Assembly (NCBI GenBank): GCA_021234155.1
Contig: JAJEKV010000261.1
Span: forward strand, 312,001-376,000
DNA: 64,000 nucleotides
Source: Isoetes taiwanensis
Taxonomy: Eukaryota; Streptophyta; Lycopodiopsida; Isoetales; Isoetaceae
Direction: 5' to 3'
Position 1 is the stretch's first letter, and each line of letters opens with the position of its first letter. Below are positions 47,455 through 59,767 of the stretch, in pieces. Under the pieces are notes generated by a model that saw only the letters and a list, made by a program, of their open reading frames with translations, ran no database searches and had not been told where the DNA came from. A program made the position numbers and the translations under genes.

Positions 47455-49600
47455 ATGTTCAAAGAAGAGGAGAGGGAAGCATTTGTAAGTTTTTTTAACA
47501 CTTGGAATGATGTTTTTGCTTGGGATTATAAGGAATTGTTGGGAGTAGATAAGAGTGTTTGTGAGTTTGAGATTAAGATAAAAGAAAAATCAAAACCAGT
47601 TGTGCAAAAACTTAGAAGAATTAATAGTTCTTTGTTAGATCTCATTAGGGAAGAACTCTTCAAAATGAAAGATGCTGGAGTCATAAAGGAAATAATTAAC
47701 ACTGACTGGTTGTCTTGCATTGTGCCTGTTGAGAAAAAAAACAAAACCATTAGGATATGCATTGATTACAGGGATTTGAACAAAGCAACAATAAAGGACT
47801 GCTATCCTTTGCCTTTTCTTGAGGAAGTGTTGCAGGCAGTTGCAGGAAAGGAGGTTTATTCATTCTTGGATGGCTTCTCGGGTTTTAACCAGATCAGTAT
47901 CAAAGAAGAAGATCAAGCCAAGACATTTTTTGTCACACCTTGGGGGACTTTTGCCATGAAGAGAATGCCTTTTGGGCTTATGAATGCATCTGCCACATTT
48001 CAAAGAGCAATGGACACCATTTTCAAGGATATGGCTCCTAACCTTGCTTTGATGCAGGGAGACAACATTGTGACATTTTCCAGCAAAATATGGTCTGATA
48101 CTGAAATGAGGTATGCTAGGCTTGAGAAGAGTGCAGCAGCTTTGATGTATTTATTTGACAAACAGGGACACCCGATCCAAAATAGCAAGACTCAAGTGTA
48201 CATGAAGCAAAATTCACTGCCCCTACTCTTTGCAAAGAAGCCACATAAAGCCAAACTATGCAGGTGGGCTTGCAAAGTGCAAGATTATGATATAGACAGT
48301 CAGGTAACTCACAAATCTAAGGATCCTAGCTCTTATCTTACTGATGTTTTGTTTAAGTATGAAGACTTGGAGGATCTAGACAGCACTCACATAGAGGCTA
48401 CAATTAACCTACTTGAGGAGGAAGACTGGCAGCAAGCCATTAGAGAGTTTCTTGAAAAGGAAGAACTGCCAAAGAATCAAAGCCCGAGCCAGAACAGGAG
48501 ATTCAAAGACAAGGTCAAGAAGTTTAGGCTAATTAGTGATGTTTTGTGCAGGGTGAACAAAGAAGGTGTCTTGCTAAGATGTGTGGACAAGTTTGAAGCA
48601 GAATTGGTGTTAAAAGCCTGCCATGAGGGTGTATGTGGAGGTCACTTTGCTGCTGACACAACTGCCAAAAAGATACTCAGATCAGGTTACTATTGGCTTT
48701 CAATCTTCAAGGACTGCTTTGAGAACATTAGAAGTTGCCACAAATGCCAAATCTTTGGAAAAAGAATCCTCCAGCCTGCTCCTCTGACAGCCATAATATC
48801 TCCAGGACCCTTTCAAGTCTGGGATTTTCAACTTTATAGGGCCTATAGACCCTCCTTCTTCTGCTCAGCATGAGTTTATACTGGTAGCCACTGATTATTT
48901 CACAAAATGGGCAGAAGCAGTACCACTGAGACAAGCCAATGCCCTGACAACAGCCAGATTCCTTCATGAAAATATCTGTGCCGGATTTGGCATCCCCTTG
49001 AAGCTAATATCAGACAGAGGTTCATAATTTGTCAATGAAGTGATTGAGCAGCTACTCTGCACCCTCAAGATCAAACACACAAAGAGTTCAGCATATTATC
49101 CCCAAGGAAATGGTCAGGCAGAGTCAACAAACAAGGTACTTAAGTCAATTCTACAAAAAACAGTAAGCATATCCAAAAAAACTGGCATTTGAGATTAACT
49201 GATGCATTATGGGCCTACAGAACCACCATAAAACATGCTACTAAGCATACTCCATTTAGTTTGGTTTATGGCATTGAAGCTGTCCTACCTATAGAGTTAG
49301 AGTTGCCTTCTTTAAGAATGGCACATATTATTAACCTCAAAATGGAAGATGCTTTGCAAGACATGTTCATTAGGTTGATGCAACTTGAAGAGCACAGGTA
49401 TAATGCTGAAAATGCAGTCTTGAAAGGTTGCAGGGAAGTTTGAGAATTTGTGGGAAGGACCCTATGAGATCATTGGTGAGGCTGGCAGGGAATCTTATTG
49501 ACTCAAGGACCTCACTGATGGCCAAGAACTGCCAAATCCTTTCAATATCCTTCACTTAAAGAGGTACTGGCAACAGCATGTTGCCTTGAGTCTATTTGAA
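47455..49600 (+). pseudogene. pol: Element C reverse transcriptase, RNase H and integrase
   Basis: The 472-codon frame at 47455-48873 begins with the RT (VFAWDYKELLG, RICIDYRDLNKATIKDCYPLP, FLDGFSGFNQI, RMPFGLMNASATFQRAMD). It then jumps directly from KDMAPN to the second half of a gypsy RNase H (TFSSKIWSDTEMRYARLEK). The catalytic YxDD block and about 140 residues are deleted in frame. The integrase zinc domain follows (HEGVCGGHF..CHKCQ). A frameshift near 48840 and a TAA in the core (SDRGS-stop-FVNE) break the integrase. D in ATDYFTKW and E in GQAESTN are legible. 49189-49443 and onward hold the end ([32 protein letters not shown]). Confidence 0.9.
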
Positions 49601-50126
49601 TAGTCCTACTTACAGAAAGTAGGTAGCTGTTGGTTAGATCAGACTTAACTAGGCCTAGATTTACTTTTTTATGCAAATAGCACTTTCCTTACTTCCGAAT
49701 CATGTTTACTTCTCAGAAAAATAGCAAAAAGAGCTTCAAACATGCTTAAACTAATGGCAGGTCACACACATCACCATGCAGGTTCACCCTTCAAAACACT
49801 CACAAACACATAGTCTGCTCAAAGTTGGCCAAAATCCATTACAAGCCCTTTCCCCATCTCCATTTCCTTCAAAACCAAGTCAAAAGACTGCCACCATATC
49901 TCCATATGGCAGTCATATTCCTAACAGATTTATCATTTTGTCATGCAGGTTCATCACTTGATTCATTCATATTCATCTGACCACTTAAACAACTTTTCTT
50001 CCACTACCCTTGCTCCCTATGCACACAAGCCTTCTCCCTAAGTATTGCCAACCATTCTCCCACATTGGCAAGCTCATTTGAAGAACACCATCTCCACTTC
50101 ACACTCCCTCTGTTTGTTTAGCATGA
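49601..50126 (+). other. Element C 3' untranslated region
   Basis: C-rich, ORF-poor stretch between pol and the 3' LTR. No clear polypurine tract lies before TGCTGCC, only CTGTTTGTTTAGCATGA. Confidence 0.6.
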
Positions 50127-53100
50127 TGCTGCCACCTTGTGGCAGCATGTAAGAGCAACTTCACAAGAAATCATAAGAAAATCAAGACACATGTGCAAGA
50201 CATTTCCATTTGGAGCTCATTGTTTAGGTATGAAGACAAATCTTTACACCAAGTTGAAGACCAATGGAGAACATTCAAAAAAGCATTCAAGTTAGCAAAA
50301 GGAAGCAAGACTTGAGTCAAAGATTGAACTGAAGTCAAAGAGAAGAAGACCCCTAGTCAAAGATTGGAAGACCCCCAAAGAGTATGTTGTCTTGCCACCT
50401 TTTGAGATTTTTACACTATCTTAGAGTTATTGGCTCAAGAAGGCATTGCTCACATCCATACTCACTCCTCATGCCCTTCCTTCATCTCATTCATCATATT
50501 TCCATAGCTCAAAGTCTTTTTCCCCTAGGGCAAAATCTCACACACCACATATCCCATACTCATGCACCATGAACATCACACACACACATCATAATCCATT
50601 ATCATGCATATGACAAGTTTTAAAGAACTCACTCTCTCTCTAAAAAAGAAAAAGAGAGAGGAGAGAAGGTCCACAAATCCATCACATCACTAGTTCAAGA
50701 CCAAAGTATTGGTCAAAGACCAAGTCTCAAGAAGCCTTAGTTGATTAGTCGAAAAAATCACTATTTAGTGCCACCTCACCTTCAAAAATCATGCACACAT
50801 CATCCACATCATCACCAAGTCACCGAACACGTGTCATTCACACTGTTACACTTCATCAAGATTTTACCTAGGGAAAATTTCTTTGACACCTTGCCCTCCA
50901 CCTCACCATGCCACATCATCACCATTTGCCAAGTCACCACCCATATGCCACATGACCTTGTACACCATGGAAAAAGGGCCAAAAAATGAAGTTGCTTATT
51001 TTCAAAATTTGTTTTTTCCATGTATGGCAGGAGGTCTTGTGGAATAATTTTAGAAACTTTGATATATTGATTGAAGAGGAATAACAGATTGGATGGCAGG
51101 GCAGAAAGTGGTTTATTTACTCAAGTACTGAAGCTTGAACGGATTTCTAAGCGCCCTGGCGCTATTTCAAGAACTGCTATGCTTGAATAGCCACTCAAGT
51201 ACTAAAGCTTGGGTGTTTTTTATTGGTACTGATATGCCAAATACCAGGTACTATCCAAGACTGATTTGGATCGCTCGAATACTGCCATGTTCGAGTTGCT
51301 TAGAATTCCATGCCTTTTCTGATAATGCCTACATTATTTGGTGCTCAGCAGCGAGCAAGGACCCCGTCACTTCTTTCGCTCCTCATTGTTTCTAAATGTT
51401 CTATTCTGGCCTTCTAAGATTATTTGAATCTTTCGGGAACTTTCTTTCCTTGTATCTTCTTGCATAATCTGGTTACCAAGTTGGAGGATTTATACACTTA
51501 ATGTATATCAGCTTTTGAGCAGATAATAAGTTTCTACACATAGAGGATGAAGATGTCGAGATTACTCCTGTAGTAATCCTCTATGTGCAATGAAGCATTG
51601 TACTCTTTACTTCATATATAATATAAAAATCTCGTTCTTTCAAAAAAAAAAAAAAATTTGTTTTTTCCACCTGAAAGCTCATGAAAAATCATGCAAAATG
51701 GTGGTCAAAGATTCTCATTTTGACCACATCTAGCCCTTGTTTTAGTGGTTCTTGGGATGTGTGCCTTACCTTATTTGTGCAAACATTTGGCTTGGTTACC
51801 CCCCAAAAATCCATGTCATTTTCTAGCCAACCATGTTTAGCCACGTGAAAATCCGCTGAGCCCATTTTTCGTCAAACGCCTGTGGGATATCTCTGGTCTT
51901 TGTGAAGAACCCTAAAATCATGGCAAGCTCCGAGAATGCAGCCTAACTAACCGGCAAATCATGATCAAACCGACCCAATTTAGCCTTTTGATGCCAAGAA
52001 TCTCGCTAAGAATGGTTGAAAACTCATTTATTGATGTCAGACAAGAGCAAGGCCACGCTAGAGGGGTTTATTTGAAAAAGGGGATATCATTTTGAGGAAG
52101 AAATCATGGTTACAACACCTCAACCGACTGACTTACAGATCAAGAAAGAATTTGACAAGCAAAAGAGGCAAAATCCGATCCACTTCATCAAGAACCGACC
52201 AGAAACTATCGGATTTAAGGGACCAATAAGGTTTCGAAATTTTTCGAGCACCCCAGTGTCTTGAGTGATCAAATCCAGCATATTACTGTTGGGAATGACC
52301 TCTATTTGCTCTGTACTGCCTCCTTGTGTCAGATTTCCTGAAGATCTGATGCAATAAAGTCTTATATCATCCTTTGAAGTCATGTATTACCTTTGTTTCA
52401 CATATTTCATGAATTTCTCCATGTTAAATCACTGGGAAATTTTCTCATTGTAATCCTTGAAAGCCCCTTTGAATGAAAATTTGAAGTTGGTGAAGCGTGT
52501 GTCTTGTATTGTACTGAAGTCCACCTATGCTGTAGCAGTGCTTGAGTCTCAACAACAAAAGCAATTACGGTTTGTATAAGTTGTCTTAGCTAAAAACCAA
52601 ATCTAAAGTGCATATTCAATACTGCATTGTCAAGTCAGTGATAAATTCTTCAAAAAACCAAAAAAAAATTTAGTAAAATAGCATCCTACATTAGATTTCA
52701 TTTATCTAAAGCCTGTAATCATTCTAGGAAGCCAATTCCTTTACCTGAAAGGCAAAAAGTCGTGTTAAGCCACAACTCAAAGCCTGATCTTTAGCTCTGC
52801 TACAGATTGTCACAAAAAATCTACAAAAAATGGCATTTGTGCTTACCACTGCATACTTTCTGTAGTTTCAACATGATGACATGTCCTATAGGTTAGGCTG
52901 AAAGTGTCAAAGAAAGAAACTCAAACAAATCCCTCATATTTTCTCATCTGCAAATTTTAGCTCTCTACCAGGGTTATTGACCAAAAATTGACCCAGTCAG
53001 GAAGCGATTTTTCACCTACCTCTGGTCAACCATTTGCCTCTAACTTTTGCAAGAATCTTCTAGAGTCTTTTGAGGACCAATTGCAGTTGTTCCCATCAAA

Positions 53101-53285
53101 AAACAATCATCCCATCCCATTTGGCGATCAGTTTTTGGCAGACAGTTTTTTCTTGTTTAGGGACAGCTTGTTCACAAGCTAGTTTGAGTTGATTTGTGCA
53201 GGAATTTGGCCCCAAATTGGTTGCCTCAAGCAACCTGGAGGTTCTCAACCACTGAGTTGAAGGTTTGCCAGGTACACCTTCAACA
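50127..53285 (+). repeat. Element C 3' LTR, with a retroposon inside
   Basis: About 2.5 kb without the 51021-51652 insertion. It matches 13502-14893 plus 31134-32243 and shows the uninterrupted target of element A (CATCAAGAACCG near 52188). Confidence 0.92.
51021..51652 (+). mobile_element. Poly(A) retroposon in element C 3' LTR
   Basis: About 630 bp absent from the 5' LTR (empty site near 14385-14402). It is flanked by a 17-bp TSD, AAAATTTGTTTTTTCCA (51004-51020 and 51653-51669), and ends in a poly(A) run. This is the signature of LINE-machinery retroposition: a processed transcript or a long SINE. No protein motif was recognised. An inverted pair near its end (ACACATAGAGGAT .. ATCCTCTATGTG, 51537-51590) can form a stem. 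Confidence 0.88.
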
Positions 53286-53870
53286 CATAGTCCCATTGTT
53301 TTTTTATTACTTTGTTTAAGGTCCATACTAGACTAATCTTGTACAGACTAGCTAGCTTATCCCACTGCTTTGCGGCAGCCAAAGTGGAGGACACGTATAG
53401 GCTTTTAAGTTCTACCACGTCGGGGATCATCATCGTATACCCCTAGTAACCAACTCCCAAATATTTAAATGACATTGACAAGGTTTGAACCCATGACCAA
53501 ATGTATATTTATTTTGGCATTACTAGGCTTATACCAGCTCACCACACATCCGTTGGGCAAAACTTTTGCCTTACATGCACACTTTGTAGGCAGGATTTAA
53601 TCCCGCCTTAGGAAGTCTAGGCCCTGGGGCATGGCTTTTTTAGCCTCACCATCCTAGTGCCACCTACCATAGTCCCATTGTTTTTTTATTACTTTGTTTA
53701 AGGTCCATACTAGACTAATCTTGTACAGACTAGCTAGCTTATCCTAGCCTTGCGGCAGCCAAAGTGGAGGACACGTATAGGCTTTTAAGTTCTACCACGT
53801 TAGGGATCATCATCGTATACCCCTACTAACCAACTCCCAAATATAAATGACATTGGCAAGGTTTCAAAGA
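53286..53870 (+). repeat. 382-bp tandem repeat, units 2 and 3 (3 truncated)
   Basis: Unit 2 is 53286-53667 and unit 3 starts at 53668 (CATAGTCCCATTG) and stops near 53870. They include TTAAGGTCCATACTAGACTA and AAAGTGGAGGACACGTATAG, as in unit 1. This is the remainder of the array split by element C. Confidence 0.85.
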
Positions 53871-54211
53871 CTCGAAGAGCTAAATTCAAAGAAAGGGCTG
53901 CAGCACGAGGAAGATATGTCAGATCTGAATGTACGTGGTAAGTAAAGAAGCTTTTCAATATTGGCCATGCTATATGCAATCAAATGTTTGCGCTAATAGT
54001 ACATTCAATTTCGACATGTTTCCTGCTTTCCATTGGCAGAGAGGTTGATTGCTATGGTAGTACAACCTCTGTTCTTGTTCTATATGTTTGCAGTCATATG
54101 TGCCTTCTTGATGATGGGTGCTATTATTTTGCTTTCAATGGGTATGACACCAATTTTGCAGCAATATATCGATCAGAAGAATGTCTGGAGACAATGCCGT
54201 TTCTTGCAGGT
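53871..54211 (+). pseudogene. Two exon-like segments of an unrecognised membrane protein
   Basis: 53871-53938 reads FQRLEELNSKKGLQHEED.. up to a GTAAG donor. After an AT-rich gap an acceptor (TTCCATTGGCAG) opens 54040-54211, coding RERLIAMVVQPLFLFYMF, a long hydrophobic segment with MMGAIILLSMG, then YIDQKNVWRQCRFLQ, with a GTGCTT donor-like end. Joined phases agree. It encodes one or two membrane helices after a charged, coiled-coil-like stretch. No further exons were found. It is a likely gene fragment, but the family is not recognised. Confidence 0.45.
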
Positions 54212-55674
54212 GCTTTAGCATGGGTCTTGCTTCTAAATCATGTTCCTAAACGTTGTAACACATAGTAGGAGCAAGAAGAGAAATCCTATCTATGAAGTGC
54301 ATTTCTGGTGTACAAGACTCTTACTCTGTTAGTGCTGAAAGATGCAACTCCCTTGATACATCTGTTCACTTTTAAGTAATTTTAGAATTTTGTCAATCTG
54401 ACAGTACATTGTGGTTTATCTGGTTCCTTGATAAAAAAACGCAGATTGTCGGGGGTACTTTCCATCATTGAGTTATCTGAGTGATGCTGATTAGAGAGGT
54501 CTAATGCTGTTCTTATATGATTCATCAGCTCCAGAAGATAGACTACCAATGGTATAATTGTCACAGCAAATTTTCTTCTTTGATCAATTCGAACTTGTTA
54601 TTCAAAAGGACTTTGGGCCTCTCCTTGCCTTTGCCATCCCATTAAAAGGTTTCTCATTCAAACTAGTCTAGGCATCTTAGAATTTTGCTTAAAGTCAAGG
54701 GAATACTTATATCTGATCCAAGGAACAACGTGTTTGTAGAATTGTTGGGAGCAATTTCCCATCCTTCAGTCTTCCTTCCATTAAATAAATGGGATTAATG
54801 TTGTTAAAAAGGTTCAATTAGGACTTAGAATGTTTGTTATCTCAATTTTACTTTAATAATGCCCACACTTTGAAGTGGATGCGTGTGGATTTAAAAGCAA
54901 TAACGTCCTTTCCTAAAATACTGTTCTAATTCAGCTTGTTCAAGCTGAGGGGCTATGGAACGTAATGTTCTAACTCAGATAATCCCTCAGGTTCTAAGGC
55001 GCTCTTTTTTGGAAAAAACTTGTTGAGCTAAAAATGGCTTGTTCTCATCTTTAGTGATGTACTGAAATGGTAAATGAATTAACAATGGTCCTTCATATTT
55101 CACATTGAATAGCAAGTGGTCTCACCAATTAACAAATTTTATCTTGTTCTTATATACATGCATTTTCAACCTTTAGATTGGGGAATATTCTAAAACATAT
55201 ATCCCATCAGTGCATCCTAGCCCTACACCTCAAATGCTTAGGTGGCTCTATATTTTAATCCTTTCCAAATATTTCATATAATGTTGACTATCAAAATAGC
55301 ACTTGCTTCCTATTAGCAACTAATTAGCAAGTATATGCCATAATTGGCTCTGTACAAGATTAGAAAGCCTAAAATATCATCTAAGCATGGTCCACAAGAT
55401 TTATAGACTTGAAAAGTCCCTGCCATTATTTCTCCTGCTGCAAAAAGGCAGCGCCTACAACATGAGTGTTGACTGATTGTACGCCACAAAATTCAAACCT
55501 CCGAAGTTCTGCCTCCATTGTGTTAGCCTGACACCTCCAAGTACAAATATACAGAAGGTACAAGCTGGGGGATTCAAATCCCACATAGTGCAGGTCCAAG
55601 CAAATTGTTTGCCCTTAAGGGGCAGGGTTCCCATGCACATGCAGATACAATCATATATTCATTTTTCCCATTCA
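54212..55674. other. Intergenic or intronic DNA, nothing recognised
   Basis: About 1.5 kb of AT-rich sequence with only short ORFs. It could be intron of the fragment at 53871-54211. Confidence 0.4.
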
Positions 55675-55871
55675 TTTTTTTGGTTTTCCAAAGCTTTCTT
55701 CTACAAGCAAGCCAATGCCTGAATACCATTCAATCAGAATATCTGGTTTTCTATATGAACGCATCAAAACTTTTTTTTGCCGATCCAAATAACATTTTCA
55801 CAAAAGTTTCTTATTTTTTTTTATCATTTTCCATCAGTGCAACATTCTTGAAACATATAGAAAGCACAAAA
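55675..55871 (+). repeat. Repeat X, copy 2
   Basis: Matches 2270-2465 in the same orientation. It is cut at its 3' side by element D. Confidence 0.75.
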
Positions 55872-57188
55872 AAGTCGTATTTAATTAAAGTGGGACTCAT
55901 TCCATTCCCATTTTTTTTCGGAACCCGGTTAATTTACATAAAAAGTAGCACCCCGACCCGAAAACTATCCTTAATTCGAATTTTTGAATAAAACTCTGAA
56001 TCCGAGCTGTGCTGCAGTTTTCCCAGGTTCGCGAGTCGAGAACAAAAACAATGCAACTGAAACAAAGGAAATTCATTAAAGTTTGAAACCAAAGATGTAG
56101 TTGAAAAAGAATTTTTATTAATAAATTGAACAGATACAATGTATTTTACATCGGACGCAGAGACCATGGCGGTCTTGCTGTCACTACAGTCACATCATCT
56201 TGGTAGGTGGTCCACCTTAGGGGATTAACTTGTGGCGCTTCTTCATGCCGCCTCAGAAGCCTTGGGGGCAACTCAAGAGTGTGGAATGCCTCACGTGGAG
56301 GTGCCTCCGGAGCTACCTACCGACCTGTCCACCCGACTTCTCCACTCGCCTCCCCGACCTTTCATCGAATATGCTCCTTCCCCAACCTCCGTGGATGTTA
56401 TGCAATGCTTGCAATATGCCTTGAGCTTCCCGGACTTTCTCTTTGTTCTTCGCCGTTCTTTATTCCCGAGGGGTGTAGCGAGCAACCTCTCAATTCGCGA
56501 AAGCAACCTTGTCCCAAAGGCCGGGCAAGAGTGTAGCGTGACCGGGATCTGTGCCAGAACGGTATTTCTTCCGCCTTGAGCGGGATCCGTGCCGCCTGGA
56601 GCGGTCTCTGTGATGCCTGAGCGGGATCTGTGCTGGTGTCGGATCTGTGCCTGAACCACCTGGAGCAAGGAGAGTATGATTAACAATTACGGTGTCATTA
56701 GTCAAAACGTAGAAAAGAACGTTGAAATCAAATTACAATGGAGAACATTCATTCCATACAACTGCATCCAATGACGTGGGAAGTAGTGTCTTTCGACTTC
56801 GCGAGTCGAGAAAGGCCCATAAAAAATCAAAGTACAACCATTCTCATTAGAATATGGTTGCATCCAATCACACACGGAAGCATACAAATGCTTTTTGTCA
56901 ACGAGACACCTAGCATGCCTTTTCGACCATGCGAAGTCGAAAGTCCCAGAAACCCAATGTACAAGCATTATCATAATAGATTGTACAAGCATTTCATCAA
57001 CACGATGCGAGCATGCCTTTCTCGACTCGCGTGAGTCGAGAAAGGCATCGAAACTCAATATACAAGTATATTCATTACAAAATGGTCAATACATGTGTTC
57101 ACGTTCGATTACAATATTCACACAATTTGACTATCTGAAAGCAGGGGTCACTCTTCTTGTTCACCAAAGTATTTGTCGTCCATAGCTT

Positions 57189-57620
57189 TCATGATCGGCT
57201 TGCTCTCTGGATCGGGTTCCGTGAGGCTCGGATAGTTCGTAAGCACATCGGCGACAAGAATGGCAAAGAGGGATTCCGCCAAGACAGGACAGAGTCCGAA
57301 GGACAACCACCTATCCATCTCATATTCTTCAGGTCGATATGGCTTAGCAATGATTGTATTTTGGCGGCGTTATGATAGCACTTGTAGGCGAGTCGTCTAT
57401 GATCGGCGTGTTGTGTTTGCCAAAGTCCCGAATTGCTCATAAACACCGGTCCAAACCTTTTCACCATTATAGGCTTCCCTTTGTGATGGCTGGATCGAGG
57501 TCCTTCACATGCTCGACCCTTTTCGTTTCCCCAAACGAACTTGAACTTCAAAACTGAAATGCCGAGAACACCAAGAACATTGACAATATTTTTCTTTGCC
57601 ATACAAGACCATATGCCCAC
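57189..57620 (-). CDS. Element D gene segment e, unknown
   Basis: A 143-codon frame (VWGNEKGRACEG, VKRFGPVFMSNSGLWQ, YKCYHNAAKIQSLLSH). It lies downstream of the methyltransferase-like segment and may be its continuation or a separate exon. Not recognised. Flanked by palindromes at about 57018-57047 on its downstream side. Confidence 0.45.
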   Translation of the reverse strand: MGIWSCMAKKNIVNVLGVLGISVLKFKFVWGNEKGRACEGPRSSHHKGKPIMVKRFGPVFMSNSGLWQTQHADHRRLAYKCYHNAAKIQSLLSHIDLKNMRWIGGCPSDSVLSWRNPSLPFLSPMCLRTIRASRNPIQRASRS

Positions 57621-57860
57621 TTGAATCCCGTGCGGGCACCGGGGCCAATAATTTCCTTAGCTCGGGCCTCGGATACACTATTTTATGCTCTTTTTTTCAC
57701 CGATCTCGCGAGGTGTTAATCTCGGGACGTCTTTTGTCGTGGTATACCGCAGCTAATACTCCATTGACGTCAAATATTACAAGCTTGGTGGGACCAGCTG
57801 GATCCCAGTTGGAGTTTGGCTCTGACCATATTTCCGGTTCATCGGGATCCAAATGCGGGA

Positions 57861-58863
57861 TCATTAACTTTTCAGGTTCTTTCGGCCGGCCGGAGCAAAG
57901 TGTCTTGCTCGATTTTCATTCTCATTCTCCTCGCGACGCGGAACCGTTGGAATCCATTGACAATGATCCCGGACTCGTTGAGCTCGAATTCTGAAATGAT
58001 GACATCCGGCCGAAGGAACGAGTTTTCTCGACTCGCGAGTCGAGAATGACAAGAAAAGGTATTGAAAGGAAACGAGTTTTCTCGACTCGCGAGTCGAGAA
58101 ACACCGTTAGAGCAAAGTAAACTCACCTCAATCTCAGGTTTTCAATAATGTTTTCGGCAAAGATTCTCGTCCAATCCTTTCGACATCCTCGTCTCCACGT
58201 TTGTCTCCCTCGTCCCCTCGCCGCCTTTATCGCTTCCATTTGTCTTCCTCCCCTTGAAATGCTCATGAAGGCATCCAAGTATGACTGAATGGTTTCAACC
58301 ATGTCCTTATTTCCAACCACGGATATAGGTTTCATTCCAAACAGCATAGCCCCCTGAGAGAACAGGCCATTCATGTACCACTCGCATACAATTTGATCTT
58401 CCTCGACCAAGCTGGTTATGAAGTACTTGATAACTCTTGGCCGGATAGGAATTCTATGTATAGGACCGGTCGCACCATCCTTGCTGACCTTGTCCATCGA
58501 TGGAACATCCTCCATAAACCTGCCCCCCTTCCAGGGTTCCATCTGCTCTTGAGAGATCATGAACTTGTCGAGATAATGATGCTCGCTAGACCACCACTTA
58601 TCCAGGTCGACCGCCGATCTTGAAATCAAAACCAAAACTATGTTGGCAAAGCTTGGTGCCTTCGGCAAGCCAAGTCTGCACTCATGATCAAGTTCATATA
58701 TGGAGTGCATGATCTTGTTGGTGAAGTTAATATCAGCTGCCCATTGGGAGACAAAGCAGTTGTTTGATTGCCCGGCATGCAAAAGACAAGGAAACTGAAA
58801 GTATCCAGGTCGGTCATGTCCAGACACGTCTTGTACCACCGCTTCTATGTCGCCTTTTGTCAT
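57861..58863 (-). pseudogene. Element D gene segment d, degenerate amino-methyltransferase-like
   Basis: Exon 58863-58127 ends at a GTGAGT donor. A 136-bp intron (58126-57991, ending TTTCAG) holds two perfect 22-bp palindromes. The next exon starts at 57990 (FELNESGIIVNGFQRF). The C-terminal part, RPRVIKYFITSLVEEDQIV, then CEWYMNGLFSQGAMLFG and KPISVVGNKDMVETI, lines up with the end of beta-class DNA N4/N6 methyltransferases (..VLDPFxGSGT..G..GxExD), with the DPFxGSGT box replaced. If related, it has lost cofactor-loop residues. This is inference from pattern only. Confidence 0.4.
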
Positions 58864-58899
58864 AAAAGGGTGGGGTCTTCGATCATATTGATGGCAAAT

Positions 58900-59767
58900 A
58901 GTGCCACGGGTCCAGTGCCGCCTGCACCACCAAATCCCTTGTGTCCCAAAGTAACTTAAATGGGGGAGCTATCGTCACATTTTAAATGGGACCACCCCCG
59001 AATCCAAGCTTCCTTTTCGTAATTGCCATAGCACGCGTTCAGGGAAAGGAAGGGTTTTGACGCTACAGCTTCAGCTTGGTGTTGATGTAGGGTTGACATA
59101 GACGGTTCAATTCCTTCATGTCTTCCTCATCAAGGGCAGCCTTTTCCTTGTAATAATCAAAATCATGGTATTCATTAGATGCAACGTTGCGTAACTCCGT
59201 GATGCCTTCTTCTAACGCTTATTTGTCGCTTTTAGGACTGTGGCATAATCCTTTGCGCCCCGCAATTTAGAACTCCTGGTCTTCCTCGGCCAGGATTGTT
59301 CCCTCCAAGATTTTTGCCTTGTAGGTCAAGCGTTTCTTTGTCCGTGAGGCCCCGTAGATCCTCTTCATGAACCGCTTGTCAAAACAACTTGGGAATTCGG
59401 ACCCGCTTGGAAATTCTCCATTGCTGTCCTTCACTTGCCTCTTGTCCATTGAGCCCATATTTCAGTCCATTTCTCCCGGACCGCCTCGGTGCTAAGAATG
59501 AGGTCGTATTGGTCCGAGAGAGAGACTCCCCGCCTTCCTTGGTGTTCTCTTCTTCTTCTCCTCTTCTTCCTCTCCCTCGTCATCTTCTGTCCCTCCAGCA
59601 GAACATATCGCATAGTTTCTCAAAGGTCTTCCACTTATCCAGGGAGCCCTGTTTCCTTTAGGGCTGAGGACAACCCAATGCTTTCCCTTTGTTGCCTGGC
59701 GTGTATGATCCGGTCGGGGATAAGGGGCTGCATTCAGACAATGTACCAATGTCGAGCATGAAAGTAT
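58900..59767 (-). pseudogene. Element D gene segment c, fragmented
   Basis: Begins at an acceptor (GTTTGTAG, exon from 59767: LVHCLNAAPYPRPDHTRQ, GKHWVVLSPKGNRAPW). It runs through overlapping frames with an acidic run (EDDEGEEEEEKKK) and LTYKAKILEGTILAEEDQE, with shifts and stops, up to segment d. It probably joins the DGQH-motif segment b to segment d. Confidence 0.4.

Larger units (their letters stand above)
13502..53285 (+). mobile_element. LTR retrotransposon C (Ty3/gypsy, extra RNase H), outermost host of the nest
   Basis: The 5' LTR starts TGCTGCCACC at 13502 and the 3' LTR ends TTCAACA at 53285. TSD CATAG lies at 13497-13501 and 53286-53290. With insertions A, B and the poly(A) retroposon removed, it is about 10.4 kb: LTRs about 2.5 kb, gag at 32290-33662, protease split by B, an archaeal-type RNase H, then RT/RNase H/integrase to about 49600. 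It is disabled by insertions, an RT deletion and stops. A tRNA-like primer site should start near 32244 but I could not match it to a tRNA. Confidence 0.92.
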
